From Cyclobacterium sp. 1_MG-2023 (GTDB taxonomy: Bacteria > Bacteroidota > Bacteroidia > Cytophagales > Cyclobacteriaceae), in contig NZ_JAUOPC010000012.1 in assembly GCF_030546805.1 (NCBI RefSeq), positions 1 through 64,000 of the forward strand: a stretch of DNA of 64,000 nt. Direction: 5' to 3'. Made by a program: the position numbers and the translations under genes. Shown in pieces: positions 54,501-63,866 of the stretch. The notes below the pieces were generated by a model. The model was not told the DNA's origin, did not search any database, and was given only the letters and a program-made list of their open reading frames with translations. Positions within the stretch are counted from its first letter, which is position 1. The number at the start of each line of letters is the position of its first letter.

Positions 54501-55711
54501 TATTGGTGGTAGATGACAATTCAAACAACAGGTATATATTAAAAGAAATCTTTTCTTTAAACGATATCAAAGTTGATGAGGCTGAAAATGGTTTTGAGGC
54601 CTTACAACAGATAGAAAATAATGATTATGACGTGGTTTTAATGGACTTGAACATGCCTTATATGGATGGGATAGAAACCACTAAAAAAATCAGAGAAAAT
54701 TTTACAAACAAAAAATCTCAAGTGCCAATTTTACTTCTGCATAGCTCTGCAGAAGATGATTACATTCTTAAACAATGCAAAGAACTATCCATTAACCGTC
54801 GGATTTCCAAGCCAATAAAAAACAAGGAGTTATTTGAGGCTTTAAGCAAACTACAACCACCTAAGCAGTCCGCTCCTAAAGAAATAAAAGAGCAAGCTGA
54901 CACTCAGAAGAAAGAAACTGTAGGAGCACGTGTACTAATAGCTGAAGACAATTCTATTAATATGTTTTTGGCTAAAACCATCGTTTTAAAGGTCTCACCT
55001 AAGGTGGAGATATTTGAGGCAACCAATGGTCTTGATGCCTATGAAATGGCCACAGAGTATCAACCGGACATAATATTAATGGACATTCAAATGCCAGTCA
55101 TGAGCGGACATGAGGCTACCAAAAAATTAAAGGCCAACCCAAAAACCAAAGATATTCCTATCATTGCCATCACCGCCGGAAACATTAAAGGAGAAAAAGA
55201 AAAATGCATGGATTCGGGCATGTCCGACTTTGTACCAAAACCAATCGTAGAGAAGAACATAATTTACATTTTTGACAGGTGGCTAAAAACAAAGGATGCA
55301 GCAACAACTTCCGGTGTGGAAGAAGAAAATGAAAAGCCCTCAGAAAAAAATGGGTCTATCAATGAACAAAAGGACCATTTTGATGTAGACAAAGTCAAAG
55401 AATTTTTGGGTGATGAACCTGAAATCATCAAAGAGGTGCTTAAATTAACCATTCATGAGTTGGGACAATCCAAAACTGTATTAGCCGATCATTATAACAA
55501 TAAAGATTTGGGAGGTTTAAGCTCAGAAGGGCATAAACTTAAAGGTTCAGCGTTAACTGCCGGCTTGGGTGAGGTCTTTAAAACAGCGCTTGCTTTAGAA
55601 GAAATGAACACCTTGGATTTGGCACTTGCCAAAAAGTTAATTGACAGTTACGACCTAGAATACGAATTAGTGGTAGGTTTAATCAATGATTATATCGCAA
55701 ATGGCAATTAA
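51584..55711 (+). CDS. Hybrid sensor histidine kinase with PAS, GAF, two receiver and Hpt domains
   Basis: A 1375-residue multi-domain sensor. Order: an N-terminal GAF-like region (about 20-165), three PAS domains (about 170-275, 290-400, 410-530), a GAF domain (about 540-705), HisKA with His738 in [17 protein letters not shown], an ATPase domain with [11 protein letters not shown] and [10 protein letters not shown], receiver 1 (Asp1021 in [11 protein letters not shown]), receiver 2 (Asp1167 in [11 protein letters not shown]) and Hpt (His1317 in [11 protein letters not shown]). There is no signal peptide or transmembrane segment, so sensing is cytoplasmic. It could run an internal phosphorelay; the partner may be the nearby LytTR regulator or another. 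Its position next to the polysaccharide operon suggests control of it, but no regulatory link is proven. Confidence 0.93.
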   Translation: MKKNISDNNTENTGHFNKMNPENNSRQQISSKIVALAQKLSACNHSFLGMLKDEGICILSASSIQTSNNIPKNDPFFNFLVTFKEFTIIKEIQAEKELAKSEYLNEIGKINYMAIQPIVNKENSTLGYVVVLNEEIPPANLNIAENLDLLYPQTKEVLIAQSSELEDQILSKAMVLSQDLITILGADGKLIKVNKAFKTLLGYDEKEISDKPVLDYIHPDDVKSTMKQIQSLITGEEQTTIFYHRLKCQNGEYKTFAWRATGDLENNLVFAIGRDISEETKNKERLLASEEKFRSFFENSQGLMLTHDMEGNFLSFNSYGARLLGYTVEEMLTKKLWDIIPSKFKFEVDDYIKEIKDNGEAQGLMTTFQANGQLKVWLYSNKLEKDHFGNQYVIGNSIDITERLRLEKRIQNAKEFLNQTHAMAKIGGWKYDIEKQSINWTDITKSIFMVSDEYIPDLETGIDFYKEGESRDKIKEVIDLAINYGKPWDERLKIINNQGKEIWVRTLGEAHIEDGKCLYLSGTIQDIDEEVKKENQLIQKEQMLGAISKATDELLSNNKLYDAIPNSLEIIGKSVGVDRIYYFENSMGEKGEKYTSQRFEWSNDSVEAQINNPDLQNIPLEAFGDFVFPMENNEVFMAIISNLPDESETKQFLDNQNIKSILTIPIFTENGFWGFIGYDDCTNEREWSKAELSLLRSFANSISNAIDRNILEKNLIESKEIAEKASLAKSEFLANMSHEIRTPLNGIIGFTDLLVKTELDETQSQYINIVNQSAVSLLNIINDILDFSKIEAGKLELEIIKSDIFELSGQATDVVSYQAQKKGVEMLLNIEKSLPRFIKVDDIRLKQILINLLGNAVKFTDKGEIELKIHTLNKIDENKRIIRFEVRDTGIGISEEYQKRIFDAFMQEDGSTTKKYGGTGLGLTISNKLLSMMGSELQLKSKLNAGSTFYFDLELNTEEGELEQLADYPLNNVLVVDDNSNNRYILKEIFSLNDIKVDEAENGFEALQQIENNDYDVVLMDLNMPYMDGIETTKKIRENFTNKKSQVPILLLHSSAEDDYILKQCKELSINRRISKPIKNKELFEALSKLQPPKQSAPKEIKEQADTQKKETVGARVLIAEDNSINMFLAKTIVLKVSPKVEIFEATNGLDAYEMATEYQPDIILMDIQMPVMSGHEATKKLKANPKTKDIPIIAITAGNIKGEKEKCMDSGMSDFVPKPIVEKNIIYIFDRWLKTKDAATTSGVEEENEKPSEKNGSINEQKDHFDVDKVKEFLGDEPEIIKEVLKLTIHELGQSKTVLADHYNNKDLGGLSSEGHKLKGSALTAGLGEVFKTALALEEMNTLDLALAKKLIDSYDLEYELVVGLINDYIANGN

Positions 55712-55908
55712 ATTGAAAGCCAACGTGGCCCTCCTCCTATAGTGAATAAATGAACACATGGATATTCCTAACTATTTTAAAGGGATATAGGTAGTGAAAT
55801 GAATTTAAGTCAGTTATACAGCAACCGGGATTCTTAGAAAACCCATATTGGCTTTCTTAAATTAGGCGTTGTACGAGTAAGTTTGTAAGTATTGGCTTGG
55901 TTGATTCA

Positions 55909-56607
55909 TTATAGAAAATTCACACTACTTTTCAATTGTTCTCTATATTTTGCCCCTATTGGAATTATTTTGCCATCAACTACAGAGGTGTCGCTATCAA
56001 AATCTGTGAGGTAATGAAGATTGATCACATAAGAACGGTGAACTTGAACAAATTCAGGATTTGCGGATAGTTTGTCCAAGAAATTTGATATAGTAGATTT
56101 GATCGTATAGGTCTTGTTTTTACATTTCAAACTAATATAATCACCTTTACCTTCACAGTAACTGATGTCTGAGAAGAGAATTTTCTTATAAAGTCTATCG
56201 TCCTTTACAAAGATAAAATCCTTGGAATAAGAATTCGGGTCAATTTTTAACTCTTTTTCTTTTCGCTTTTCTATTCCTTTTAAAAATTGAGGATAACTAA
56301 ATGGCTTGGGCAAATAAAAACATGCATCTGTTTCAAACGCTGCAATTGCATTTTCATTATTGGCAGAAATTATGATTAATGCTCCTGTATATTGACTATG
56401 CTTAAGAATTTCAAAACCATTCATTTCCGGCATTTCTATATCCAGAAACAGCAGGTCAATTTTTTCTCGATTTTCAACCAAGTAATTCAGACCATCTATT
56501 GCATCAGAAAAATTCGCCAATAGCTTTAGCGATTTTGTCTTATCAATATAATGTGAAAGCACTTTTATGCTGGCAGTATCATCATCTAGGATTACACAGT
56601 TGTCCAT
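55909..56607 (-). CDS. LytTR-family response regulator
   Basis: A 232-residue regulator. Receiver at about 1-125 with acidic pocket LDDDT, phospho-acceptor Asp56 in LLFLDIEMPEMNG, and Lys101 in YLPKPFS. LytTR DNA-binding domain at about 130-232 (KDFIFVKDDRLYKKILFSDI; FVQVHRSYVINLHYL). LytTR regulators often control surface polysaccharide, adhesins or biofilm. No LytS-type kinase is adjacent; the hybrid kinase to the left ends in an Hpt domain, so it could donate phosphate. Transcribed with the acyltransferase 49 bp upstream. Confidence 0.92.
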   Translation of the reverse strand: MDNCVILDDDTASIKVLSHYIDKTKSLKLLANFSDAIDGLNYLVENREKIDLLFLDIEMPEMNGFEILKHSQYTGALIIISANNENAIAAFETDACFYLPKPFSYPQFLKGIEKRKEKELKIDPNSYSKDFIFVKDDRLYKKILFSDISYCEGKGDYISLKCKNKTYTIKSTISNFLDKLSANPEFVQVHRSYVINLHYLTDFDSDTSVVDGKIIPIGAKYREQLKSSVNFL

Positions 56608-56656
56608 CTTTTATAGCGTAATGTCATATTAAATATATAAAAATAAATAGAGGATT

Positions 56657-57319
56657 TTATGCTGAAACACCCTCATTTGCTCCAGGAATCTGAAGCTTTC
56701 GAATCAATTTCGCTGGTACTCCTCCCACCAAAGTATAGGGCGCAACATCTTTTGTCACTACAGATCCTGCTGCCACTGTGGCCCCTTCGCCTATACTCAC
56801 TCCTTTTAAAATCATGGATCTGGTAGCAAGCCATGCATTGTCCCCAATAGTTATCTCACCTGATTTACCTGCCTCATCTCTATTGTCTACTCCGTGAAAA
56901 TCACCATCCATTATGATTACCTGATTGGCAATTTGACAATTTTTACCTATTACAATTCGATTACTGGCAGACACAATACAAGCCGTATTTATAAAAGTGC
57001 CCTCTCCAATAATTAATTCTGCTCCTCTATCAGCATACAACTGAGTCACCCCCATATGGGACCAAATTTTACAATTGTCCCCCAATGAAATGTCTCCATA
57101 CCCCTCTACTCTTAAAGCTCCTCTCACAGTTATCATTTTTCCTGTATGCTTACAATTTCTCAAGCGATATTTACCATTTACAACACGAATTATCCCATTG
57201 AAAACATCCTTAAACACGATCATCAAGACCCGAAATTTTTCTGAAAAACGCCTTGTTTCTCTACCGTAAATTTCTTGACTTAATTGGGAAATTTTTTCCG
57301 AAATCTTGTGCTGAACCAT
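56657..57319 (-). CDS. Left-handed beta-helix acyltransferase
   Basis: A 220-residue hexapeptide-repeat transferase. The repeats run from about residue 65 to 205 ([LIV]-G-x4 rungs: YGDISLGDNCKI, IVIGKNCQIANQVIIMDGDF, ITIGDNAWLATRSMILKGV, GEGATVAAGSVVTKDV, LVGGVPAKLIRKL). Catalytic His is likely in FHGVDN. Such enzymes O-acetylate sugars of surface glycans. It reads leftwards next to the polysaccharide operon with a LytTR gene after it. Confidence 0.88.
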   Translation of the reverse strand: MVQHKISEKISQLSQEIYGRETRRFSEKFRVLMIVFKDVFNGIIRVVNGKYRLRNCKHTGKMITVRGALRVEGYGDISLGDNCKIWSHMGVTQLYADRGAELIIGEGTFINTACIVSASNRIVIGKNCQIANQVIIMDGDFHGVDNRDEAGKSGEITIGDNAWLATRSMILKGVSIGEGATVAAGSVVTKDVAPYTLVGGVPAKLIRKLQIPGANEGVSA

Positions 57320-57471
57320 TCCATTTTTAAATATTTAATGAATATAGAAGTGAAATTTTTAATTTCAAAAAAAAGGATAAACTAAAATTTTTATTACATT
57401 TATTTTAAAAATAAGATAAAAACAAACAATTATTTTACGTAAAACATTAAATGCCTTTGATATATAAATAA

Positions 57472-58230
57472 ATGAAATTCATATTTAAAAAAGTACAGCA
57501 CCTATTTTTATTCCATACCATTGCAGTAATATTTTTTTTTATTTCAGGGGGAAATTCATATGCCCAACAAGAAAATGATATTGAAAAATATATCAATTTA
57601 ACAGAACCTCTTAAAGATCAATTACCTGGTTTAGATAGTTTAATAAAAATAGCTATATCCAACCACCCTACTGTAAAAGTTAACAAGGCATTAATCGGTT
57701 CAGCTGAAGCCAGAATAAAATTGGCGAAAAAATCTTGGTCCAACTTAATCCGTGTATATTCAGATTACTCCTATGGTAATCAAGCTATTTTATACACTTC
57801 CGGGACAGACCTGTCCAATGTGGCCAATGGTTACAGGGTAGGTGCCAACCTTAGCATACCCCTTTCTGAGGTCTTTCTGAAAAAAGACAGGGTAAAGCTT
57901 CAGAAACAAGAATTAGAGGCTACTTACTTTAAGACAAAAGAAATGGAATTATCGATTTCCAACCAAGTAATTGAAGAATACAATAGTGCACTATTGGGAC
58001 AAAAACTTATGCTCATCAGGCTAGAAATGCAGGAGAAAGCAAGAACCAATTTACAGCAAATGGAAATGGAATTTAACTTAGGTAACCTCGAAGCAACTTC
58101 ATTTTTGAGAAACCAAGAAATATATACCATTGCAAGGTCAGAATATGAAAATGCAAGAAAAAACTTTTTTGTAGCCATTCAAAAATTAGAAATTCTATTG
58201 GGAGAATCGCTTGCCAACTTTATCAATTAA
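57472..58230 (+). CDS. Half-length TolC-like outer-membrane protein
   Basis: A 252-residue protein with a Sec signal peptide (about 1-32, ending NSYAQ). The mature part looks like a single TolC repeat (about 55-250): start LDSLIKIAISNHPTVKVNK, central VGANLSIPLSEVFLKKDRVK and long coiled coil ending NARKNFFVAIQKLEILLGES. Ordinary TolC-type factors contain two such repeats and exceed 400 residues (compare 476 at 16647). It is not frameshifted: the stop is followed immediately by the start of the next gene, so the short form seems native. Stop and next start are one base apart, giving tight coupling to the Wzz-like gene. Possibly six copies, not three, are needed to make a channel. Confidence 0.8.
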   Translation: MKFIFKKVQHLFLFHTIAVIFFFISGGNSYAQQENDIEKYINLTEPLKDQLPGLDSLIKIAISNHPTVKVNKALIGSAEARIKLAKKSWSNLIRVYSDYSYGNQAILYTSGTDLSNVANGYRVGANLSIPLSEVFLKKDRVKLQKQELEATYFKTKEMELSISNQVIEEYNSALLGQKLMLIRLEMQEKARTNLQQMEMEFNLGNLEATSFLRNQEIYTIARSEYENARKNFFVAIQKLEILLGESLANFIN

Positions 58231-58231
58231 A

Positions 58232-60373
58232 ATGACAATAAAACAAATTATAAGGCTTCTTTGGAAAAACAAATTTTGGATTTTTTTAACACCAATATTT
58301 GTAGCAGTTGGGGTATTCTTCCTAACCACTAACCTTCCACGAGAATACGAAAGTTCTACCTTAATCTTTACAAACCCGACTTCCGACAGGGGAGCCACTG
58401 ATGGCGGTGTGGTAAGGATGGATTTTTACACCTCTAATAATCTTTTTGATAATTTAACCTTAATAGTTAAATCCAGAACCACTATACAAGAAGCTTCTTT
58501 AAAACTATTGGCCAAGCATATGGCTCTCCCGGAACAAGACGATGAAGTGCTGTGTCAGGAGGCCTACCTTGACTTAAAATCACATATCCCACCACCTTTA
58601 TGGGAGGAACTTTCTGTAGTAAATGATGAAGAAGAAACACTGAAAAATATCCTTGAAAACTTACAGACCGATGAAAACTCTCCAATTGAATATTTACTTA
58701 GAGAACATGAGTATTATTCTATCAATAAAATAATAAGTCGGCTATCAGTATCCAGAAAATTTTCCAGTGATATGATGGAGGTAAAATACAGCACCAATGA
58801 TGCTGGAATATGCTACCACACGCTAAATTTTATCGCTGAATCCTTTATGAACGGCTACTCAAAAATGAAGGAGCTGGAAAACATCAATACGATTGCCTAT
58901 TTCCAAAACCAACTATCCATCGCACAGGCCAAATTAAGAGATGCGGAAGAGAACCTGAAAGGTTTTATGGCTGATAATCGAATATTAAACTATTATGAAC
59001 AAGGAAAATACTTGGACATTGCAAAATTGGAGCATGATCAAGATGAAGAACGTTCCAGAAGACTACTTTCCGGTACCGGATTTAATCTAGAACAAATCGA
59101 GGAGATGTTTGAAAATTTTGACCAGCGTCAAGTCATCATTGAAAATATTTCTTTGTTGCAGGATGAAATAGTCACCAGAAATTTAAAAATTCAAGGTCTA
59201 TCCGTATTGGAAAATCAAGAACCACAGATAAAAAACCTTGAAAATGAAATTGAAAGTTTAGAAAAAGAAATAAAATTACTTTCAGATGATTTGTTTAAAA
59301 ATAGCAATTCTATTCAGGGAGTACAAAGGGAAACTATCTTGGACCAATGGCTGTCTTTAAAAATTTCTTACGAAGAACAAAAGCAGGCCTTGGAGGTAAT
59401 GAAAACAAGGAAATCATACCTACTAGAAAAAATTGACGAATTTGCACCATTAGGAGCTGAATTAAAAAAACTAGAACGTGAAGTAAGTGTAAATGAAGAC
59501 CAATATCTTTCTATTTTACACGGCCTCAATATGGCATATCTCCAGAAATATGATCTGGAAATGGCCTCAACACAAAAGTTAATTGATGAACCTTACTACC
59601 CCAAAACCGCATTGGCTTCTAAAAGAATGTTAATGGTCATTGGAGGCATGTTGGGTACCGGAGGCTTGGTCCTTACGGTAGTACTTCTTTCTTTTTTCCT
59701 AGACTCTTCAATTAAGTCAGGAAAGAATGCCACAAAATTGACCTCTCTCCCTGTAGCGGGAGGATGGTTAAATGAAGAAGCTGTATCCAAAAGCGTTTAT
59801 TTGGATGAACTGCATAATAATCAGATCAAATTATTTTATAATAACCTGAGCATGCATTTCCCTGAAGATGGTCAAAAAATCATTCTCTTTTATAGCCATC
59901 AAAAGGGTGAAGGAAAATCATTTTTAATCGATCATTTGGCCCAAGAGCTTAAAAGGCAAAATAGAACCACCATATTTTGTGGCAATGCAGCAGACGCGAA
60001 AAATGTTGCTTGTGAAAGCTTGGTAATAGATAAGGATACCATTTCCAACCCTAAAAAAGAACTGCATTTCTGGGAAGAAACACTTAGCAAACTACCTCAC
60101 GAATTTATTTTATGGGAGCTACCAAACTTTAAGGAGAAACCTTTCAACTATTCCTTGATAAATAAATCAAATGCGCTAGTCTTGGTGACAGATGCCGGTA
60201 GGTCTTGGACCTCATCAGATGCATTTATCAATAATGGGATTACCGAAATGGTAAAAACCTCTCACTTGGTATGGCTAAACAAAATGCGAGGAGATGAACT
60301 AGAAGATATTAATGGAGAAATACCAAAGAAAAGATCTCCAATAAGAACAAAATTCAAGCAATTACTGTCTTAA
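58232..60373 (+). CDS. Wzz/GNVR chain-length regulator with degenerate BY-kinase domain
   Basis: A 713-residue inner-membrane protein. The start at 58232 was preferred over 58211 because the latter lies inside the upstream gene. Transmembrane helix 1 (about 14-36), periplasmic Wzz domain with long coiled coil (about 215-410), helix 2 (about 465-490), then a cytoplasmic ATPase-like domain (about 510-713). The P-loop SHQKGEGKS (about 555-563) is kept, but the Walker A' aspartate (usually in LIDxD) is replaced by TTIFCGNAADAKN, the Walker B Asp is replaced in FILWELPNF, and no tyrosine cluster is present at the C-terminus (end RTKFKQLLS). It may therefore regulate polymerisation without kinase activity. 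Confidence 0.85.
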   Translation: MTIKQIIRLLWKNKFWIFLTPIFVAVGVFFLTTNLPREYESSTLIFTNPTSDRGATDGGVVRMDFYTSNNLFDNLTLIVKSRTTIQEASLKLLAKHMALPEQDDEVLCQEAYLDLKSHIPPPLWEELSVVNDEEETLKNILENLQTDENSPIEYLLREHEYYSINKIISRLSVSRKFSSDMMEVKYSTNDAGICYHTLNFIAESFMNGYSKMKELENINTIAYFQNQLSIAQAKLRDAEENLKGFMADNRILNYYEQGKYLDIAKLEHDQDEERSRRLLSGTGFNLEQIEEMFENFDQRQVIIENISLLQDEIVTRNLKIQGLSVLENQEPQIKNLENEIESLEKEIKLLSDDLFKNSNSIQGVQRETILDQWLSLKISYEEQKQALEVMKTRKSYLLEKIDEFAPLGAELKKLEREVSVNEDQYLSILHGLNMAYLQKYDLEMASTQKLIDEPYYPKTALASKRMLMVIGGMLGTGGLVLTVVLLSFFLDSSIKSGKNATKLTSLPVAGGWLNEEAVSKSVYLDELHNNQIKLFYNNLSMHFPEDGQKIILFYSHQKGEGKSFLIDHLAQELKRQNRTTIFCGNAADAKNVACESLVIDKDTISNPKKELHFWEETLSKLPHEFILWELPNFKEKPFNYSLINKSNALVLVTDAGRSWTSSDAFINNGITEMVKTSHLVWLNKMRGDELEDINGEIPKKRSPIRTKFKQLLS

Positions 60374-60391
60374 TGGACGCTTCTGAATAAT

Positions 60392-61819
60392 ATGCAAATC
60401 ACCAAATCAAATATCTCAAATAAAGTATTTGCCCTGCTCGTTGCCGGGTTATTGAGTTTATTTGTGGTCAAAACAGGGGTAATGGGCATTGGGTTAATGC
60501 TTGTACTACCTTTTTTATTGGCAGGTGGGATTTTTATGATGAGTCACCCAAACAAGTCGCTTGCTGCAGGTTTGATTTTTGCTTTTGTATCCATAGGTGC
60601 CATCAGGTATGTGCCCAATTTACCTTTGGGACTTACCGTAGATTTTGCATTGGCCATGTTAATTGTTAGCGCCCTGTTTCACAATAAAGTGGAAACTGAT
60701 TTTTCAAAACTACACAACAGCCTTATTTTAGTAACGTTAATTTGGATGGGATACAATGTCGCAGAAATCTTTAATCCGGAAGCTAGAAGTGTTACGGCCT
60801 GGTTTTATGCAGTAAGAGGAACAGCCTTGTACATGTTCCTTACAGTTCCACTTACACTCTTGTATGCCAACAAACCCTCTGATTTAAATCGGCTATTTTT
60901 TATTGTCTTTGCTTTGAGCGTTGTAGCCTCCTTTTGGGGTTTGAGACAGTATTATATTGGGCTCGATTATGCAGAAAACAGATGGCTTGATGCAGGGTCT
61001 CGCTCTACTCACGTCCTATTTGGAAATCTGAGGGTATTTAGTTTTTTCTCAGATGCCGGACAATTTGGGGCCGGAATAGCCCATTCAGGTGTGATGGCCA
61101 TGGTATTAGCCCTTGGTCCCTTTACTTTAAAAAAACGAATAATATTTGCTGTGATGGCACTCTTATTCTTTTATTTAATGATCATGAGTGGCACCAGAGG
61201 GGCTTTGATGGTTCCTGTTGCAGGCTCTTTAGCTTATTTATTTGCTTCTAAAAATTTTAAACTTATGGCTGCAGGCTTGATTGCCCTCGGTCTAGCTTTT
61301 TCGTTTTTAAAATTCACCACCATAGCCAATAACAATTATCAGGTCCGTAGAATGAGGTCTGCATTGGATCCTGATGACCCATCACTAAATGTCAGGTACC
61401 TAAACCAACGGAAATTTGCTGAATACTTAAAAACCAGACCATTTGGAGGAGGGATTGGCACTTCTGGCTCTTGGGGCCAAAGATTTAGCCCAGGAACCTT
61501 TTTGGCTGAAACGCCCAATGACAGTTGGTTTGTGAAAATTTGGGCAGAAATGGGTATTGTAGGCCTATACCTGCATATAGGTATTTTAGCTTTTATCGCT
61601 GGTATGGGGCTGCTAAAAATATGGAAAGTTAAAGACCCTAGGTTACGGCAAAAACTATTGGCTTTATTCGGAGGCTATGTCGGTATTGCTGCTGCCTCCT
61701 ATGGTAATCCACTCTTGGGACAGATGCCTACAGGTATCATTCTCTATATGTCATGGGCCTATTTTTTCCTAGCTGAAGACATGGACAAAAGTTTAAACAA
61801 ACCACCTGAAAATGAATAA
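60392..61819 (+). CDS. O-antigen ligase/polymerase-like membrane protein (Wzy/WaaL superfamily)
   Basis: A 475-residue protein with about 10-12 transmembrane helices and a large periplasmic loop (about 315-370, containing NNNYQVRRMRSALDPDDPSL) before a characteristic region FGGGIGTSGSWGQRF and NDSWFVKIWAEMGIVGLY. These features identify the Wzy_C/O-antigen-ligase family, in which members polymerise repeats or ligate them to lipid. It follows the Wzz-like gene by 18 bp and overlaps the next gene by 8 bp, consistent with a polymerase role. Confidence 0.85.
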   Translation: MQITKSNISNKVFALLVAGLLSLFVVKTGVMGIGLMLVLPFLLAGGIFMMSHPNKSLAAGLIFAFVSIGAIRYVPNLPLGLTVDFALAMLIVSALFHNKVETDFSKLHNSLILVTLIWMGYNVAEIFNPEARSVTAWFYAVRGTALYMFLTVPLTLLYANKPSDLNRLFFIVFALSVVASFWGLRQYYIGLDYAENRWLDAGSRSTHVLFGNLRVFSFFSDAGQFGAGIAHSGVMAMVLALGPFTLKKRIIFAVMALLFFYLMIMSGTRGALMVPVAGSLAYLFASKNFKLMAAGLIALGLAFSFLKFTTIANNNYQVRRMRSALDPDDPSLNVRYLNQRKFAEYLKTRPFGGGIGTSGSWGQRFSPGTFLAETPNDSWFVKIWAEMGIVGLYLHIGILAFIAGMGLLKIWKVKDPRLRQKLLALFGGYVGIAAASYGNPLLGQMPTGIILYMSWAYFFLAEDMDKSLNKPPENE

Positions 61820-62714
61820 ACCACTAATTTCCGTCATCACCATCAACTACAATGGCTTGGTTCATACCATGGGCTTCTTAGCGTCTTTTCAAAAAATAAG
61901 CTATCCAAATGTAGAAATTATAGTGGTAGATAATGCGTCCAAAGAATCTCCGGATAGTATTCTTGAAAAATACCCCGACACTGTCCTAATTAAAAGCCCG
62001 GTAAATGAAGGGTTTGCAGGGGGAAATAATAGAGGTATGGAAGTTGCAAAAGGTGATTTTTTCTTTCTAATTAACAATGATACGGAAGTTGCGCCTGATC
62101 TACTCGAAAGCCTTTTGGAAAGAACTGAAAAATCTGAAAAGGTAGGTTTAGTTTGTCCGAAAATACTCTACCATGAAGAACCGGACATTATACAATACGC
62201 AGGGTTTTCAGCAATTAATCCCATAACCGGGAGAGGAAGAGGCAAAGGTTATCTGGAAAAAGACGAAGGCCAATACCAAGTGGCCGAAATCACTCAATTG
62301 GCACATGGTGCAGCCATGTTTATTCCCCGAAAGGTGGTCAAGGAAATAGGACTTATGGCAGAATTGTACTTCCTATATTATGAAGAAATGGATTACTGTG
62401 AACGTATCAAGCAAGCAGGGTACGATATATGGTACGAGCCAAAAAGTTATATTCTTCACAAAGAATCTATGAGTGTGGGCAAAAACTCTCTGCTTAAAAC
62501 CTATTACATGAGCAGAAACCGGTGGTTATACTTAAGAAGAAATGTAGATTACCCTTTATTTTTCTTTACTGCAGGGTATTATATGCTTATTGCACTTCCA
62601 AAAAACCTATTGGTTCATGCCATTAAGTTTGAATGGGGTCACTTTAGAAAGTATTTTAAAGGCTTTGTAGATGGGCTTTTTCTGAAAGACATCAAAGAGA
62701 ACCCCACTTTATAA
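61812..62714 (+). CDS. Glycosyltransferase family 2 (rhamnosyltransferase-like)
   Basis: A 300-residue GT-A enzyme with SVITINYNGLVHTMGFL at the start, VDNASKES, NEGFAGGNNRGMEVAKGD, the DxD-like LINNDTEV, and the acceptor-side EEMDYCERIKQAGYDIWYEP with HKES. Residues about 245-275 are hydrophobic and could touch the membrane. Adds a sugar to the polysaccharide repeat on a lipid carrier; rhamnosyltransferase likeness is common for this layout, but the sugar is not known. Starts 8 bp inside the upstream gene. Confidence 0.9.
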   Translation: MNKPLISVITINYNGLVHTMGFLASFQKISYPNVEIIVVDNASKESPDSILEKYPDTVLIKSPVNEGFAGGNNRGMEVAKGDFFFLINNDTEVAPDLLESLLERTEKSEKVGLVCPKILYHEEPDIIQYAGFSAINPITGRGRGKGYLEKDEGQYQVAEITQLAHGAAMFIPRKVVKEIGLMAELYFLYYEEMDYCERIKQAGYDIWYEPKSYILHKESMSVGKNSLLKTYYMSRNRWLYLRRNVDYPLFFFTAGYYMLIALPKNLLVHAIKFEWGHFRKYFKGFVDGLFLKDIKENPTL

Positions 62715-62732
62715 AACTAAACGAAACAGACA

Positions 62733-63866
62733 ATGAGGATAGGTATAGAAGCACAACGCATTTTTAGAACAAAGAAACATGGCATGGACATGGTTGCCCT
62801 TTCCCTAATCAAAAACCTGCAACAGCTAGATACTGAAAATGAATATTTTATTTTTGTCAATGATACGGAGGACCCTTCAGCAATAAACGAAACTAAAAAC
62901 TTTAAAATTGTTCCCCTCACTCCCGCACCCTACCCAATATGGGAACAGAAACATTTAGCTAAAGCAGTTAAAACATATCAGTTAGATATGCTTCACTGTA
63001 CCAGTAATACGGCCCCCGTTTCATGCCCTGTCCCGCTTTTAATTACCCTTCACGACATTATCTACTTAGAAAAAATCAATCTTAAAGAAGGAACTTGGTA
63101 TCAAAGACTTGGAAATATCTACAGAAGATGGAATGTGCCAAAAGTGGTGAAAAAAGCGGCCATGATATTTACAGTCTCTCATTATGAACAAAAAAGGATT
63201 GTTCAGCATTTCAATATGAAAGATGATGCCGTTCAAGTGGTTTATAATGGAGTAGCCAATCATTTTAAAGTAGAGGATCCTGAAAAACAGGAAGTGATTC
63301 GAAAAAAATACAATTTACCGAAGTCATTCATCCTTTTCTTAGGAAATACAGACCCAAAGAAAAACCTCAAAGGGGTGTTAAAAAGTTTAGCCATTCTTGA
63401 AGAAAAAAAGATCGACTATCCTGACATTGTAATGCCTGACTTTGGAAAAGAGGTGTTGATGAATATGTTAAATGAGATGAAAGCCCCACTATTGCTTTCA
63501 AAAATTCACCTTACAGGTTATATTCCAAATGAAGACCTGCCTGCCATATACAGCCAAGCAAAAGTATTTTTATACCCTTCACTAAGAGAGAGTTTTGGTC
63601 TCCCAATCTTGGAAGGGATGGCATGTGGTTGCCCTGTCCTCACCGCAGATACTTCCTCCATGCCTGAAGTTGCAGGTGATGCCGCCATAATCGTTGATCC
63701 TTTTGACCCTTCAGCTATTAGTGCGGGCATAGAGAAAATATTGGCAGATAATGCGTTAAGAGAAGAACTTATCAGCAAAGGCTTTAAAAGGCCTCCATTA
63801 TTTGATTATAAAAAAGGAGCCTTGGATACACTCACTGCCTACAAAAAAATTCATGCGAAACAATGA
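62733..63866 (+). CDS. Glycosyltransferase family 4
   Basis: A 377-residue GT-B enzyme. N-terminal domain MRIGIEAQRIFRTKKHGMDM, and nucleotide-sugar domain with LGNTDPKKNLKGVLKS, the ESFGLPILEGMACG EX7E motif, and MPEVAGDAAIIVDPFD. It transfers a sugar to the growing repeat, cytoplasmic side. It starts 18 bp after the family 2 gene, and its stop overlaps the next start by 4 bp (ATGA). Confidence 0.92.
   Translation: MRIGIEAQRIFRTKKHGMDMVALSLIKNLQQLDTENEYFIFVNDTEDPSAINETKNFKIVPLTPAPYPIWEQKHLAKAVKTYQLDMLHCTSNTAPVSCPVPLLITLHDIIYLEKINLKEGTWYQRLGNIYRRWNVPKVVKKAAMIFTVSHYEQKRIVQHFNMKDDAVQVVYNGVANHFKVEDPEKQEVIRKKYNLPKSFILFLGNTDPKKNLKGVLKSLAILEEKKIDYPDIVMPDFGKEVLMNMLNEMKAPLLLSKIHLTGYIPNEDLPAIYSQAKVFLYPSLRESFGLPILEGMACGCPVLTADTSSMPEVAGDAAIIVDPFDPSAISAGIEKILADNALREELISKGFKRPPLFDYKKGALDTLTAYKKIHAKQ

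Noticed and set aside
55715-55856. 9-bp inverted repeat GAAAGCCAA/TTGGCTTTC between convergent genes
   Set aside because: The arms are about 124 bp apart with no U-run, too weak to call a terminator.
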